DNA of 64,000 nt. It comes from Amphibiibacter pelophylacis (GTDB lineage Bacteria; Pseudomonadota; Gammaproteobacteria; Burkholderiales; Burkholderiaceae_C). The translations under genes and the position numbers were made by a program. The notes under the pieces are model-generated. The model worked only from the letters and a program-made list of their open reading frames with translations. It was not told the origin of the DNA and made no database searches. The DNA is taken from contig NZ_JAWDIE010000008.1 in NCBI RefSeq assembly GCF_037688875.1, positions 1 through 64,000 on the forward strand, given 5' to 3'. This document shows, in pieces, positions 17,724 through 27,041 of the stretch. Position 1 is the stretch's first letter; each line of letters opens with the position of its first letter.

Positions 17724-18505
17724 GCACCATCCTGTGCATCGCCAACCAGAAGGGCGGTGTGGGCAAAACCACCACCACGGTCAACCTGGCCGCCGGCCTG
17801 ACCCAGCTGGGCCAGCGCGTGCTGGTCGTCGACCTCGACCCCCAGGGCAACGCCACCATGGGCTCGGGTGTGGACAAGACCGCGCTGCGCCCCACGATTT
17901 ACGATCTGCTGCTGGGCCAATCCGCCGCGCGCGACTGCATTCTGGACGCGGGCGAGACCGGCTACCGCATCATCGGCAGCAACCGCGATCTGGCCGCCGC
18001 CGAAATCGAGCTGGTCGATCTGCCGCGCCGCAACCTGCGTCTGGCTGACGCGCTGGCGCCGGTGCAGGACGATTTCGACCAGATCCTGATCGACTGCCCG
18101 CCCAGCCTCTCCCTGCTCTCGCTCAACGGGTTTTGCTGCGCGCACGGCGTGGTCGTGCCCATGCAGTGCGAATACTTCGCCCTGGAAGGCCTGACCGATC
18201 TGATGAATACGGTGCGCCAGGTCAAGGCCAAACTCAACCCCAAACTGAAGCTGGTGGCGCTGTTGCGCGTGATGTTCGACCCGCGCGTCAGCCTGCAGGC
18301 CGAGGTGGCCGAGCAGGTCAAGGCCCACTTTGGCGACCGCGTCTTTGACGCCGTCATCCCGCGCAACGTGCGCTTGGCCGAAGCGCCCAGCTTTGGCCTG
18401 CCGGGCGTGCTCTTCGACAAATCCTCCAAAGGCGCCAAAGCCTACATGGCCTTCGCGCAGGAGATGCTGGACAAGCTGCCGGGGTTTATGGCCAAAAGTG
18501 CGTAA
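17720..18505 (+). CDS. parA: Chromosome partitioning ATPase ParA (Soj)
   Basis: A 261-residue MinD/ParA-type ATPase, started at the ATG at 17720 that overlaps the rsmG stop. The deviant Walker A motif ANQKGGVGKTTTTVNLAAGL is at the N-terminus, and VLVVDLDPQGNATMGSGVDK and ILIDCPPSLSLLSLNG follow. PRNVRLAEAPSFGLP near the end is the standard chromosomal ParA segment. It forms an ATP-dependent gradient that moves ParB-parS complexes. Its usual neighbour parB is not next to it but about 25 kb away at 43105. Confidence 0.96.
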   Translation: MSTILCIANQKGGVGKTTTTVNLAAGLTQLGQRVLVVDLDPQGNATMGSGVDKTALRPTIYDLLLGQSAARDCILDAGETGYRIIGSNRDLAAAEIELVDLPRRNLRLADALAPVQDDFDQILIDCPPSLSLLSLNGFCCAHGVVVPMQCEYFALEGLTDLMNTVRQVKAKLNPKLKLVALLRVMFDPRVSLQAEVAEQVKAHFGDRVFDAVIPRNVRLAEAPSFGLPGVLFDKSSKGAKAYMAFAQEMLDKLPGFMAKSA

Positions 18506-18605
18506 AAGCGCTGCCTGAGGGTCAGATGATCGCGTCCGGGCAATCCCGGGTGACGTGCGCAGGGCGGCGGAGCACAATCAGTGCTTTGCTTCTCAGGAGA
18601 TGACC

Positions 18606-19349
18606 ATGCCGCAACCGATCACCCCCCGCCGCTGGGCCGCCACGTTGTCCGCCCTGGGCGCCGCGCTGCTGCTGTCGGCCTGTGCGACGGCGCCGGGCCA
18701 AGTGGCGTCGGCTACGCCCGCGGCCCGCTTTGACGCCCGTATGCTGGATTACAGCAAGGCGCCCGCCAGCGTGCGCTGGACGACGGTGGACGAGATCGCC
18801 CGCTCGCTGCAGGGCCAGCCGCCGATGAATGTGGGTTTTGACGTGGACGACACGGTGCTGTACAGCTCGCCGTGCTTCTTCTATGGCCAGCAGAAGTATT
18901 CGCCCGGCAAGAACGACTATCTGGGCAACCAGGCTTTCTGGGACGACATCAACGCGAGCTGCGACCAGTACTCCGTCCCCAAGGACGTGGCGCGTGCGCT
19001 GATCAACATGCATCAGGCGCGCGGCGACACGATCTACTTCATCACCGCGCGCACGCCCAGCCCGAAAGAAGGCCTGACCGCGACGCTGCAGAAAGATTTC
19101 GGCATCAAAAACATGCAGCCGGTGATTTTCACGGGCGATAAACCCGTGGGCGCCCGTTACGCCAAGACGCCGGCCATCCGCCAGACGAAACTCTCGATCT
19201 ACTACGGCGACGCCAACAGCGACATCCAGGCCGCTCAGGAAGCCGGCATCCGCGCCATTCGCGTGCTGCGCGCGCCCAACTCGACCTACACCCCGCTGCC
19301 CGACAACGGCCAGCTGGGCGAGGAAGTGATCCGCGATTCGGCGTGGTGA
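18606..19349 (+). CDS. aphA: Class B acid phosphatase (AphA-like) with lipoprotein signal
   Basis: A 247-residue HAD-superfamily phosphatase. The nucleophile motif FDVDDTVLYSSPCFFYGQQKYSPG and YFITARTPSP, GDKP and YYGDANSDIQAAQ match the class B enzyme AphA, which removes phosphate from nucleotides and other organic phosphomonoesters in the periplasm. Unlike soluble AphA, the leader ends LLLSACATAP, a lipobox, so the protein is probably a membrane-anchored lipoprotein. The ATG at 18606 is favoured over 18600 because the AGGAG (about 18595-18599) is better spaced. Confidence 0.9.
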   Translation: MPQPITPRRWAATLSALGAALLLSACATAPGQVASATPAARFDARMLDYSKAPASVRWTTVDEIARSLQGQPPMNVGFDVDDTVLYSSPCFFYGQQKYSPGKNDYLGNQAFWDDINASCDQYSVPKDVARALINMHQARGDTIYFITARTPSPKEGLTATLQKDFGIKNMQPVIFTGDKPVGARYAKTPAIRQTKLSIYYGDANSDIQAAQEAGIRAIRVLRAPNSTYTPLPDNGQLGEEVIRDSAW

Positions 19350-19369
19350 TTGGGGTGATGGGCGAGGGC

Positions 19370-19387
19370 TGAAGCGCTGTCGCTTCA
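19370..19387. terminator. Small hairpin between convergent aphA and mrp
   Basis: TGAAGCG at 19370-19376 pairs perfectly with CGCTTCA at 19381-19387 across a CTGT loop. It sits between two convergent genes and includes the mrp stop codon. There is no clear T-run, so its role as a bidirectional terminator is uncertain. Confidence 0.35.
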
Positions 19388-20533
19388 GGTGTCGCTCGAC
19401 ACCCTGATGCTCGGGAACTTGTGCGAGTAATCCTTGCCCTGGCTGGCGATGGCGCGGCCCACGCGCTGGGCGAGCTGCAGGTAGAGGCGGGCGGCGGGGC
19501 TGTCGGGCTGGCTGACGACGGTGGGCTGGCCCGCGTCGGTCTGGGCGCGGATGTGCGCAGCCAGCGGTAGCTGGGCCAGCAGCGGCACGCCGAAATCCTG
19601 GGCCATGGTCTGGCCGCCGCCCTCGCCGAAAATGGCCTCGGCGTGACCGCAGTTGGGACAGCAGTAGACGGCCATGTTCTCGACCACGCCCAGCACGGGC
19701 ACGTTGACTTTCTCGAACATGCGCAGGCCTTTGCGCGCGTCCAGCAGCGCGATGTCCTGCGGCGTGGTCACGATGACGGCGCCGGTCAGCGGCACGCGCT
19801 GGCTCAGGGTCAGGGCGATATCGCCGGTGCCCGGCGGCATGTCGACGATGAGGTAATCCAGGTCTTTCCACTGCGTCTGGCGCAGCAGCTGGTCCAGCGC
19901 CTGTGTGGCCATGGGGCCGCGCCAGATCATGGGGCTGTCGGCGTCGATCAGCAGGCCCATGGAAATCATCTGCACCCCATGGCCGACCAGCGGCTGCATG
20001 GTTTTGCCGTCGTCGCTGTGCGGGCGCTCGTTCACGCCCAGCATCATGGGCTGGCTGGGGCCGTAAATGTCGGCGTCCAGAATGCCGACGTGCGCACCCT
20101 CCTGCGCCAGCGCCAGCGCCAGGTTGACGGCGGTGGTGCTCTTGCCCACGCCGCCCTTGCCCGAGGCCACGGCGATGATGTTTTTCACGCCCGGCAGCAG
20201 CGGGTTGCCGGGGCGGACGGCGTGCGCGGCGATGCGCGTCTGCCAGTGCAGCACAACGCGCGCTCCGGCCACGCCAGCAGCCTGCAGACCCTGGGCCAGC
20301 AGGGGCGAAAGCGCCTGCGTCCATTCGGCGTGGCGGCTGCGCGCCGGGTAGGGCACGGCCGTTTCCAGCGTCCAGATGTGGCCCTGGATCTGCCAGCGCT
20401 CGGCCACCGCCTGATCCAGCGGAGTCTGGCCCAGGGCGTCGGTCCAGCCGCGCAGGGTGGATTGCGCCCAGGCCAGGCGGGCGGCTTCGTCGTCAGGAGA
20501 GAAATCAGGGGAGGGCACGGGGGCTTGCGTCAC
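19385..20533 (-). CDS. mrp: Mrp/ApbC family iron-sulfur cluster carrier ATPase
   Basis: A 382-residue protein, best started at the GTG at 20533 with GGAG eight bases upstream. The N-terminal part is a DUF59-like domain (LRGWTDALGQTPLDQAVA). The ATPase domain has the deviant Walker A VASGKGGVGKSTTAVNLALAL, then DADIYGPSQPMMLG and IVDMPPGTGDIALTLSQ. The paired cysteines of YCCPNCGH can bridge an Fe-S cluster at the dimer interface. These proteins load Fe-S clusters onto apo-enzymes. It is divergent from metG, with 99 bases between them. Confidence 0.95.
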   Translation of the reverse strand: MTQAPVPSPDFSPDDEAARLAWAQSTLRGWTDALGQTPLDQAVAERWQIQGHIWTLETAVPYPARSRHAEWTQALSPLLAQGLQAAGVAGARVVLHWQTRIAAHAVRPGNPLLPGVKNIIAVASGKGGVGKSTTAVNLALALAQEGAHVGILDADIYGPSQPMMLGVNERPHSDDGKTMQPLVGHGVQMISMGLLIDADSPMIWRGPMATQALDQLLRQTQWKDLDYLIVDMPPGTGDIALTLSQRVPLTGAVIVTTPQDIALLDARKGLRMFEKVNVPVLGVVENMAVYCCPNCGHAEAIFGEGGGQTMAQDFGVPLLAQLPLAAHIRAQTDAGQPTVVSQPDSPAARLYLQLAQRVGRAIASQGKDYSHKFPSIRVSSDT

Positions 20534-20632
20534 AGGACAGCTCCGGAAAAAGGAAGGGATAGCGGGGGCAGGGCACCTACAATACCGCTTTCGCGCCCTC
20601 GATGACGCCCGCCGGCCTTTTGGTCCCTGCCC

Positions 20633-22753
20633 ATGTCCCGCAAGATTTTCGTCACCACCGCCCTGCCCTACGCCAACGCGCCCTTTCACATGGGCCACAT
20701 GATGGAGTACATCCAGGCCGACATCTGGGTGCGCAGCCAGCGCATGGCGGGGCACGCGGTGTATTTTATGGGCGCCGATGACGCCCACGGCGCGCCCATC
20801 ATGATCGCGGCCGACAAGGCCGGTATCACGCCACAGGAATTCGTCGCGCGCATCGCCGCCGGACGCAAGCCCTATCTGGACGGCTTTCACATCAGCCACG
20901 ACAGCTGGCACAGCACCGACGGCCCCGAGAATCACACCCTGTCGCAGAACATCTACCGCGCGCTGCGCGATGCGGGTTTGATCCGCTCCGAGGTGATCGA
21001 GCAGTTCTTCGACCCGGTCAAGGCCATGTTCCTGCCCGACCGCTTCGTCAAGGGCGAATGTCCGCGCTGCCATGCGGCCGACCAGTACGGCGACAACTGC
21101 GAGAACTGCGGCGCCGTTTACTCGCCCACCGAGCTCATCAAGCCCTACTCCGCCCTGTCGGGCAGCACGCCGGTGATGAAGGCCAGCGAGCACTTTTTCT
21201 TCCGGCTCTCCGACCCGCGCTGCCAGCAGTTCCTGCAGGACTGGACGCGCCAGGCGGTCGAATCGGGCGGCCTGCAGCCCGAGGTCTACAACAAGATCAA
21301 GGAATGGTTTGCGCCCGGCGAAGACGGCAAAAGCCAGCTCAGTGACTGGGACATCAGCCGCGACGCGCCTTATTTCGGCATCGAGATCCCGGATGCGCCG
21401 GGCAAATACTTCTACGTCTGGCTGGACGCGCCCATCGGCTACCTGGCCGCGCTCAAGCATTTCCTGGACGGCGGTGGCCGCGCCGTGGGCAGCAGCACCA
21501 GCCCGGTGTTCGAGGATTTCATCGCCGATCCGCAGGTCGAGCAGGTGCACTTCATCGGCAAGGACATCACCTACTTCCACACCCTGTTCTGGCCGGCCAT
21601 GCTGCATTTCAGCGGCCGCAAAACGCCCTCGCAGATCCACGTCCACGGCTTTGTCACCGTCCACGGCGGCAAGATGAGCAAAAGCCGCGGCACCGGCATC
21701 TCGCCCATGCAGTATCTGGAACTGGGCCTGAACGCGCAGTGGCTGCGCTACTACATGGCGGCCAAGCTCAACCCGCGCGTGGAAGACATCGATTTCAACC
21801 CGGAAGATTTCGTGCTGCGCGTCAACAGCGACCTGATTGGCAAGTACGTCAACATCGCCAGCCGCGCCGCCGGTTTCATCAGCAAGCGCTTTGACGGGGT
21901 CCTGACCGCCGAGGTCGGCCCTGAGGGCGCCGCGTTGCTGGCGGCGTTGCAGGACGCGCTGCCCGGCATTGCGCGCCTGTACGATCAGCGCGATTTCGCC
22001 CGCGCCCTGCGCGAACTGATGGCGCTGGCCGACCGCATCAATGCCTATGTCGATACGCACAAGCCTTGGGAGCTGGCCAAACAGGAGGGCCAGGAGGCCG
22101 CGCTGCAGGCTGTGTGCAGCGTCTGCCTGCAGGCCTTCCGCCTGCTGACGCTGGGCCTCAAGCCCGTGCTGCCCGCGCTGGCCGGGCAGGTCGAGGCCTG
22201 GCTGCAGATCGCGCCGCTGGTCTGGGCGGATGCGGCGCAGCTGATGCCCGGCGGCCACCGCGTGGGCGTTTACCAGCACCTGATGCAGCGCGTGGACGCC
22301 AAGGTGCTGGACGAGCTGCTGACGCCTCCCGCGCCTGTGGCGGATGCGTCCGAGGCCGCTGCGGGGGCTGACGCAGCCGCGAACGATCTCCCCGGTGGCG
22401 AAGCCATCGCGCCCGAGATGACCATCGACGATTTCACCCGGGTCGATCTGCGCATCGCGCGCATTGTTTCGGCGGAGAAGGTCGAAGGCAGCACCAAGCT
22501 GCTGCGCCTGATGCTGGACGTGGGCGAGCCCGAGCCGCGCCAGGTCTTCAGCGGCATCCAGGCGGCCTACGATCCGGCCACGCTGGCCGGGCGTTTGACG
22601 GTGCTGGTGGCCAACCTGGCGCCGCGCAAAATGAAGTTTGGCGTCAGCCAGGGCATGGTGCTGTGCGCCAGCCATGCCGACGCCAAAGCCCAGCCCGGCC
22701 TGTATCTGCTGTCGCCCGACAGCGGTGCCCAGCCGGGCATGAGAATCTCTTAA
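20633..22753 (+). CDS. metG: Methionine-tRNA ligase
   Basis: A 706-residue class I aminoacyl-tRNA synthetase. The HIGH motif appears as HMGH (NAPFHMGHMMEY) and the KMSKS motif as GGKMSKSRG. A zinc-binding insert with CPRC and CENC lies between, the MetRS type 1 arrangement. The C-terminal about 115 residues (MTIDDFTRVDLRIARIVSAEKVEG) form the tRNA-binding EMAPII-like domain that also dimerises the enzyme. A TACAAT hexamer at 20578-20583 may be the -10 of its promoter, though no good -35 is evident. Confidence 0.98.
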   Translation: MSRKIFVTTALPYANAPFHMGHMMEYIQADIWVRSQRMAGHAVYFMGADDAHGAPIMIAADKAGITPQEFVARIAAGRKPYLDGFHISHDSWHSTDGPENHTLSQNIYRALRDAGLIRSEVIEQFFDPVKAMFLPDRFVKGECPRCHAADQYGDNCENCGAVYSPTELIKPYSALSGSTPVMKASEHFFFRLSDPRCQQFLQDWTRQAVESGGLQPEVYNKIKEWFAPGEDGKSQLSDWDISRDAPYFGIEIPDAPGKYFYVWLDAPIGYLAALKHFLDGGGRAVGSSTSPVFEDFIADPQVEQVHFIGKDITYFHTLFWPAMLHFSGRKTPSQIHVHGFVTVHGGKMSKSRGTGISPMQYLELGLNAQWLRYYMAAKLNPRVEDIDFNPEDFVLRVNSDLIGKYVNIASRAAGFISKRFDGVLTAEVGPEGAALLAALQDALPGIARLYDQRDFARALRELMALADRINAYVDTHKPWELAKQEGQEAALQAVCSVCLQAFRLLTLGLKPVLPALAGQVEAWLQIAPLVWADAAQLMPGGHRVGVYQHLMQRVDAKVLDELLTPPAPVADASEAAAGADAAANDLPGGEAIAPEMTIDDFTRVDLRIARIVSAEKVEGSTKLLRLMLDVGEPEPRQVFSGIQAAYDPATLAGRLTVLVANLAPRKMKFGVSQGMVLCASHADAKAQPGLYLLSPDSGAQPGMRIS

Positions 22754-22786
22754 AATCAGTCTCTTAACCTTCTTCCGGTGCCCGTC

Positions 22787-23011
22787 ATGCCCCTCTTCTG
22801 GAAACCCTATCGGTCCGAAGTCACCCAGTTTCTGGACACGCTGAAACAGCAGCGTCCGCAGCTGGAAGCCGAGCAGAAGGCCGGTCGCGCCCTGCTGTGG
22901 GACAAAGCGCCCGCCAACCCCGAGCAGCGCAGCGGTTTCGAGGCCGCCCGCGTGCCGCAGCAGCCTTACGTCTACCAGACCGCGCCGCAACCGCTGGATG
23001 GTTCGGCCTAA
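22787..23011 (+). CDS. DUF3460 family small protein
   Basis: A 74-residue protein started at the ATG at 22787 (a GTG at 22778 is an alternative). The sequence MPLFWKPYRSEVTQFLDTLKQQRP..., with AGRALLWDK and VPQQPYVYQ, matches the DUF3460 family found in Burkholderiales between metG and scpA. There are no signal peptide, membrane helix or cysteines. The function is unknown. It starts 33 bases after metG and ends 3 bases before scpA, so it is almost certainly co-transcribed with both. Confidence 0.85.
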   Translation: MPLFWKPYRSEVTQFLDTLKQQRPQLEAEQKAGRALLWDKAPANPEQRSGFEAARVPQQPYVYQTAPQPLDGSA

Positions 23012-23014
23012 GAC

Positions 23015-23878
23015 GTGACGGCCCGTCTGAACGACGAGCCCGGCGTCCACGCGCGACTTTACGGCGAGCCCCTGCACCAGTTGCCGGGCGATCTCTACAT
23101 CCCGCCGGACGCGCTCGAAATCTTTCTGGAGGCCTTTGAAGGCCCGCTGGATCTGCTGCTCTACCTGATCCGCAAGCAGAACTTCAACATCCTGGACATC
23201 CCCATGGCGCGGCTGACGCGCCAGTACCTGGCGTACGTGGAAGAGATCCGCCAGCGCAATCTCGAGCTGGCCAGCGACTACCTGCTGATGGCAGCGATGC
23301 TGATCGAGATCAAATCGAGGATGCTGCTGCCGCGCGCCCGCGCCGCCGAACCCGCCGAAGCCGAAGACCCGCGCGCCGAGCTGGTGCGCCGCCTGCAGGA
23401 GTACGAGCGCATCAAGGCCGGGGCGCAGAGCCTGGCCGATCTGCCGCAGGCTGGGCGCGAGTTCTGGCCGGTGCAGGTGCTGATCGAGCGCAGCGGCGCG
23501 CCGCGCTTCCCCGACGTCCATCCGGACGATCTGCTGGCCGCCTGGCGCGACATCCTGCGCCGCGCCCGCCTGACCCGCCACCACCAGATCGCGCCGGAAT
23601 CGCTCTCGGTCCGCGAGCACATGTCCCTGCTGCTGCGCCGCCTGCAAAGCACCCGCTTCGCCGAGTTCGCCGAGCTGTTCGACCCGGCTTTGGGCATCCC
23701 GGGCGTCGTGGTCACCTTCGTGGCGCTGCTCGAACTGGCCAAAGAGCAGCTGGTCGACATCACCCAGGCTGGCGCCTTCGCACCGATTTATGTGCGCCTG
23801 GCGTACCGGCAGCAGGTGCTGGGGGACAGCGAAGACGGCGTCGCTGACGAAGACGGAAAGGCGCTTACGGCGTCGTGA
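23015..23878 (+). CDS. scpA: Segregation and condensation protein A
   Basis: A 287-residue kleisin starting at GTG 23015. The N-terminal SMC-binding region shows LEAFEGPLDLLLYLIRKQNFNILDIPMARLTRQYL and SDYLLMAAMLIEIKSRMLLP, the standard ScpA signatures. The C-terminal winged helix follows (VVVTFVALLELAKEQLVDI). With SMC and ScpB it compacts and resolves the chromosome; neither partner gene is in the window. The last 14 bases overlap the convergent galM gene. Confidence 0.95.
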   Translation: MTARLNDEPGVHARLYGEPLHQLPGDLYIPPDALEIFLEAFEGPLDLLLYLIRKQNFNILDIPMARLTRQYLAYVEEIRQRNLELASDYLLMAAMLIEIKSRMLLPRARAAEPAEAEDPRAELVRRLQEYERIKAGAQSLADLPQAGREFWPVQVLIERSGAPRFPDVHPDDLLAAWRDILRRARLTRHHQIAPESLSVREHMSLLLRRLQSTRFAEFAELFDPALGIPGVVVTFVALLELAKEQLVDITQAGAFAPIYVRLAYRQQVLGDSEDGVADEDGKALTAS

Positions 23879-24851
23879 AATCCAGCCGCATCGCGTGCGA
23901 ATAGTCGCGTTGCGGGCCGTACCAGACGTCGGCGCCCAGCGCGGGGCCGTTGGGCAGGTCTTCCGTTTCCAGGCACAGCGCCGCGCCGGCCGTGTGGGCG
24001 GCGCCCAGGGGCTGTGCGGTGGGCTGCAGGCCACCCGCGCCGTAAAGGTGCAGCAGCGGCCGGTCGGTGGAGAGCGTCAGCGCCAGATCCGCCACCGCCA
24101 GACGGGCCACGCGGCGCAGGCCGGTGGCGGGCGGCGTCAGTACCAGCGCAGCGTCCAGCGCCGTGTCGGCGGCGGTGAGGGCGCGGCCCGCGTGGAAATC
24201 CAGCGTGCTACCTGCCGTGGGCTGTGCAGGCAGGGGCAGTTCGCGCGCGTCGGTCGGCAGCCAGGCCAGCGCGTCGGCCTGCAGGTGGTGGCCCCGCAGG
24301 TGGCCGCTGGCGTCCAGGTTCCAGTAGCTGTGCTGCAGCAGGTTGACCGGGCTGGGGCGATCCAGACTGGCCTGCGCCTGCCAGACCAGGCTTGCGCCTT
24401 CAAGACGGTAGACGACCTGCGCCTGGCAGCGGCCGGGAAAACCCATGTCGCCCGCCGCGCTGTCCAGGAGCAAAGTGACCTGGCTGCTGTCCTGCGCCGG
24501 AGCGACCGTCCAGTCGCGCTGGCCGAACCCGGCTGCGCCGCCGTGCAGGCAGTGGCCCAGCGGGTGATTGGCGTCCAGCCGCCAGGTCTGTCCGCCCTGC
24601 GCCAGCCGCGCTCCGTCCAGACGGTTGGCGTAGCGCCCGCAGACGGCGCCCAGCGACATGCGATCCTGCCGGTAGCTGGCCGGGTCGGCGTAGCCCAGCG
24701 TCAGCGGCCGCGGACCGCCCGGCGCTGCGCGCCACCACAGCTGCATCAGCCTGGCGCCGTAGGGCAGCACCCAGGCGATGAGCTGCGGGCTGTGCAGCAG
24801 GATGACTCCGGGGGGGGGCTTGAGCGGGTCGGTTTCCGGGATCGTGGACAT
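23865..24851 (-). CDS. galM: Aldose 1-epimerase (galactose mutarotase family)
   Basis: A 328-residue protein of the GalM fold, which interconverts alpha and beta anomers of sugars. The catalytic base/acid pair is visible: the histidine in NLLQHSYWNLD (about residue 173) and the glutamate in LCLETEDLPNGP near the end. CGRYANRLDGARL corresponds to the substrate-binding NR motif of the family. It is the last gene on the minus strand after the siderophore receptor (83-base gap). It has no obvious link to iron uptake and may be transcribed independently. Confidence 0.88.
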   Translation of the reverse strand: MSTIPETDPLKPPPGVILLHSPQLIAWVLPYGARLMQLWWRAAPGGPRPLTLGYADPASYRQDRMSLGAVCGRYANRLDGARLAQGGQTWRLDANHPLGHCLHGGAAGFGQRDWTVAPAQDSSQVTLLLDSAAGDMGFPGRCQAQVVYRLEGASLVWQAQASLDRPSPVNLLQHSYWNLDASGHLRGHHLQADALAWLPTDARELPLPAQPTAGSTLDFHAGRALTAADTALDAALVLTPPATGLRRVARLAVADLALTLSTDRPLLHLYGAGGLQPTAQPLGAAHTAGAALCLETEDLPNGPALGADVWYGPQRDYSHAMRLDFTTP

Positions 24852-24934
24852 GGGCAGCTCGGCGCGGGGGCCGCAGAAAAAGGCGTCAGTCGCGATTGTG
24901 GTTCAAAGCGGCCCCCGGCGCAGCGCCCAGCCGG

Positions 24935-26971
24935 TCAGAAGCGGTAGTTGGCCTGCACCGACACCGTGCGCTCCTGGCCGTAGTAGCAGAAGTAATCGCA
25001 GGCGCTGACGTACTGGCGGTTGGCCAGGTTGCTGACGTTGAGCTGCCCCGTCCAGCGCGACGTGATCGGGTACTGCGCGGCCACGTCGACCACGGTGTAG
25101 GACGGCACCTGCGCCGTGCCGAACTGCCCGCCCACTGACACGCTGCCCGTGCTGGCGCCGACGTAGCGCAGGCTGGGCTGCAGGCGCAGACCCGCCAGTG
25201 CGCCGCCCGCCACGGTGTAATCCAGCCCCAGTGTGGCGGCCTGGCGCGGGATCAGCGGCGCGCGGGCGCCGTCGCGCTGGGCGTCGGTCCAGGTGAAGCT
25301 GGCGCTGGCGGCCAGGGCGCTGTTCAGGCGCACATCGCCGCTCCATTCCAGACCGCGCACGCGGCTGTCCGCGCCCTGCTTCTGGCTGGCGCCGCCAACG
25401 GTGATTAGGGGGTTTTTCTCGGTGATGTCAAAGAGCGCGAGGGCGGTTTTACCGGCCTCGAAGCGGTATTTCAGGCCCAGCTCGGTCTGCTGGCCGATCA
25501 CTGGCCGGTAGAACTGGCCTGCGTCGCCCGTGACCAGCAGGGGCTGGAACGATTGCGAGAACTGTGCATAAGGCGCCAGGCCGCTGTCGGCCAGATACAT
25601 CAGGCTGCCCGACCACGAGGTCTGCTGCTGGCTGTAGCTCTGGCTGCTGCCCTGGCTCAGATCGCGCTGCAGCGTGCGCACCCAGTCGTGGCGCACGCCC
25701 AGCGCGGCGCGCCAGGGCCCCCACTGCGACTGGTTTTGCGCGTAAACGCCCAGACGCCCGGAGCGGTCCTGCGAGCGTTTGTTCAGGGCCGGATCAATCG
25801 GCGTGTAGTTGCCGTAGACCGGGCTGAAAATCGAGATCGGCTGCCCGAAGCCCGAGAACAGATCCTGCGACAGCCCCTGGATGCGGTTGGCCTGCGATTC
25901 CACCCCGACCAGCGACTGGTTTTTCACGCCGCCCCAGGACCAGCGGTGCAGCAGCCGCGTATCGACGATGGCGGAATAGGCCGTGCCGTCGCGGAAGACC
26001 AGGCCGCGATCCACGCTGGCACCGTCGCTGGCCAGGCCAAATCCGGCGTAGCTGCTGCGTAAAAAGAGCGATTGCGCCTGCACCCGGGCGTTCTGCACCA
26101 GCGTGGTGGCTGGGCTGAACTGGTGCGTCAGCTCGTAGCCCAGGCTGAACTGGTCGCGGCTCAGGCGGTCGTAGCCCGGTTCGCCCAGATTGGTGCCGGG
26201 GCGTATCGTGCCTCCGGCGGCGGGCACCAGCGTGCCTTCGGCGGGCAGAAAGCCGCTGGTGCGCTGGCCGCTGTCGCGCTGCGCGCTGGCCAGCAGGGTC
26301 AGCTGCGTCTGCGGCGAGAGCTGCAGTGCCAGGCTGGGCGCCAGGTAAAAGCGGTTCATGGCGCTGCGATCCACGCTGCCGTCGCGGCGCGAAACCAGGC
26401 CCACGACGCGGTAGCGCACGTCCGCATCGTTCTGCCAGGCGCGGCTCACGTCCACGCCCGCGCTCAGGCCCAGCGGCGAGGCCAGGCTGACAAAAGCCTG
26501 CGTCAGCGGCTTGCGCGTGGGGCGCTTGCTGACACTGTTGATGATGCCGCCCGGGCTGGCGTCGCCATACAGCGAGGAGCTGGGGCCACGGATCAGCTCG
26601 ACGGCCTCCAGGCCCCAGGGCTCGGTGCTGGCCCAATAGTAGCCGTCCTTGATCTGGCGGATGCCGTCCTGGTAGTTCACCGCGTCAAAGCCGCGCACCT
26701 TGAACCAGTCGTTGCCGTTGTCCGAGCCATAGGGCTGGGACAGCACCCCGGCTTCGCCGCGCAGGGCTTCGTCCAGTTTGGTCACGCCCGCGTCCTGCAT
26801 CTGCTGCGCGGACACCGCGCTGGTCGATCTGGCGTCGTACAGGCTGACGCTGCCCACCTTGCTGACGGTGCCGGTGACGCGTACGGCTTCCAGCTGCGCC
26901 CAGGCGCCGGTGCTGAAGGTGGCGCTGGCGGCCAGGGCCACACAGGCCAGGGGAAGGTTGGGGCGGATCAT
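24935..26971 (-). CDS. TonB-dependent ferric-siderophore receptor
   Basis: A 678-residue outer-membrane receptor. A signal peptide ends near TGAWA (about residue 25). A TonB-box-like segment LEAVRVTGT is followed by the plug domain (QMQDAGVTKLDEALRGEAGV...FKVRGFD...GIRQIKDGYY...EAVELIRGPSSSLYGDASPGGIINSVSKRPT), which matches the FhuA/FoxA class. The rest is a 22-strand beta-barrel ending in YRF. AAGGACTCC precedes the ATG. It follows the exporter-like ABC gene by 70 bases and is the outer-membrane entry of this operon. The ligand cannot be deduced, but hydroxamates would fit the fhu-type permease. Confidence 0.92.
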   Translation of the reverse strand: MIRPNLPLACVALAASATFSTGAWAQLEAVRVTGTVSKVGSVSLYDARSTSAVSAQQMQDAGVTKLDEALRGEAGVLSQPYGSDNGNDWFKVRGFDAVNYQDGIRQIKDGYYWASTEPWGLEAVELIRGPSSSLYGDASPGGIINSVSKRPTRKPLTQAFVSLASPLGLSAGVDVSRAWQNDADVRYRVVGLVSRRDGSVDRSAMNRFYLAPSLALQLSPQTQLTLLASAQRDSGQRTSGFLPAEGTLVPAAGGTIRPGTNLGEPGYDRLSRDQFSLGYELTHQFSPATTLVQNARVQAQSLFLRSSYAGFGLASDGASVDRGLVFRDGTAYSAIVDTRLLHRWSWGGVKNQSLVGVESQANRIQGLSQDLFSGFGQPISIFSPVYGNYTPIDPALNKRSQDRSGRLGVYAQNQSQWGPWRAALGVRHDWVRTLQRDLSQGSSQSYSQQQTSWSGSLMYLADSGLAPYAQFSQSFQPLLVTGDAGQFYRPVIGQQTELGLKYRFEAGKTALALFDITEKNPLITVGGASQKQGADSRVRGLEWSGDVRLNSALAASASFTWTDAQRDGARAPLIPRQAATLGLDYTVAGGALAGLRLQPSLRYVGASTGSVSVGGQFGTAQVPSYTVVDVAAQYPITSRWTGQLNVSNLANRQYVSACDYFCYYGQERTVSVQANYRF

Positions 26972-27041
26972 CGGGAGTCCTTTGCAGAAAAATCAGGGGA
27001 GAAGGGGATCAGTCGGCGGCTTGAAGGGCGGCGTGTCGGTT

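Noticed and set aside
19385..24034. A 1549-codon open frame on the minus strand through mrp, metG and scpA
   Set aside because: Only the mrp part (to 20533) and the frame-independent galM gene have family support. The rest is antisense to metG and scpA and arises from high GC at third positions.
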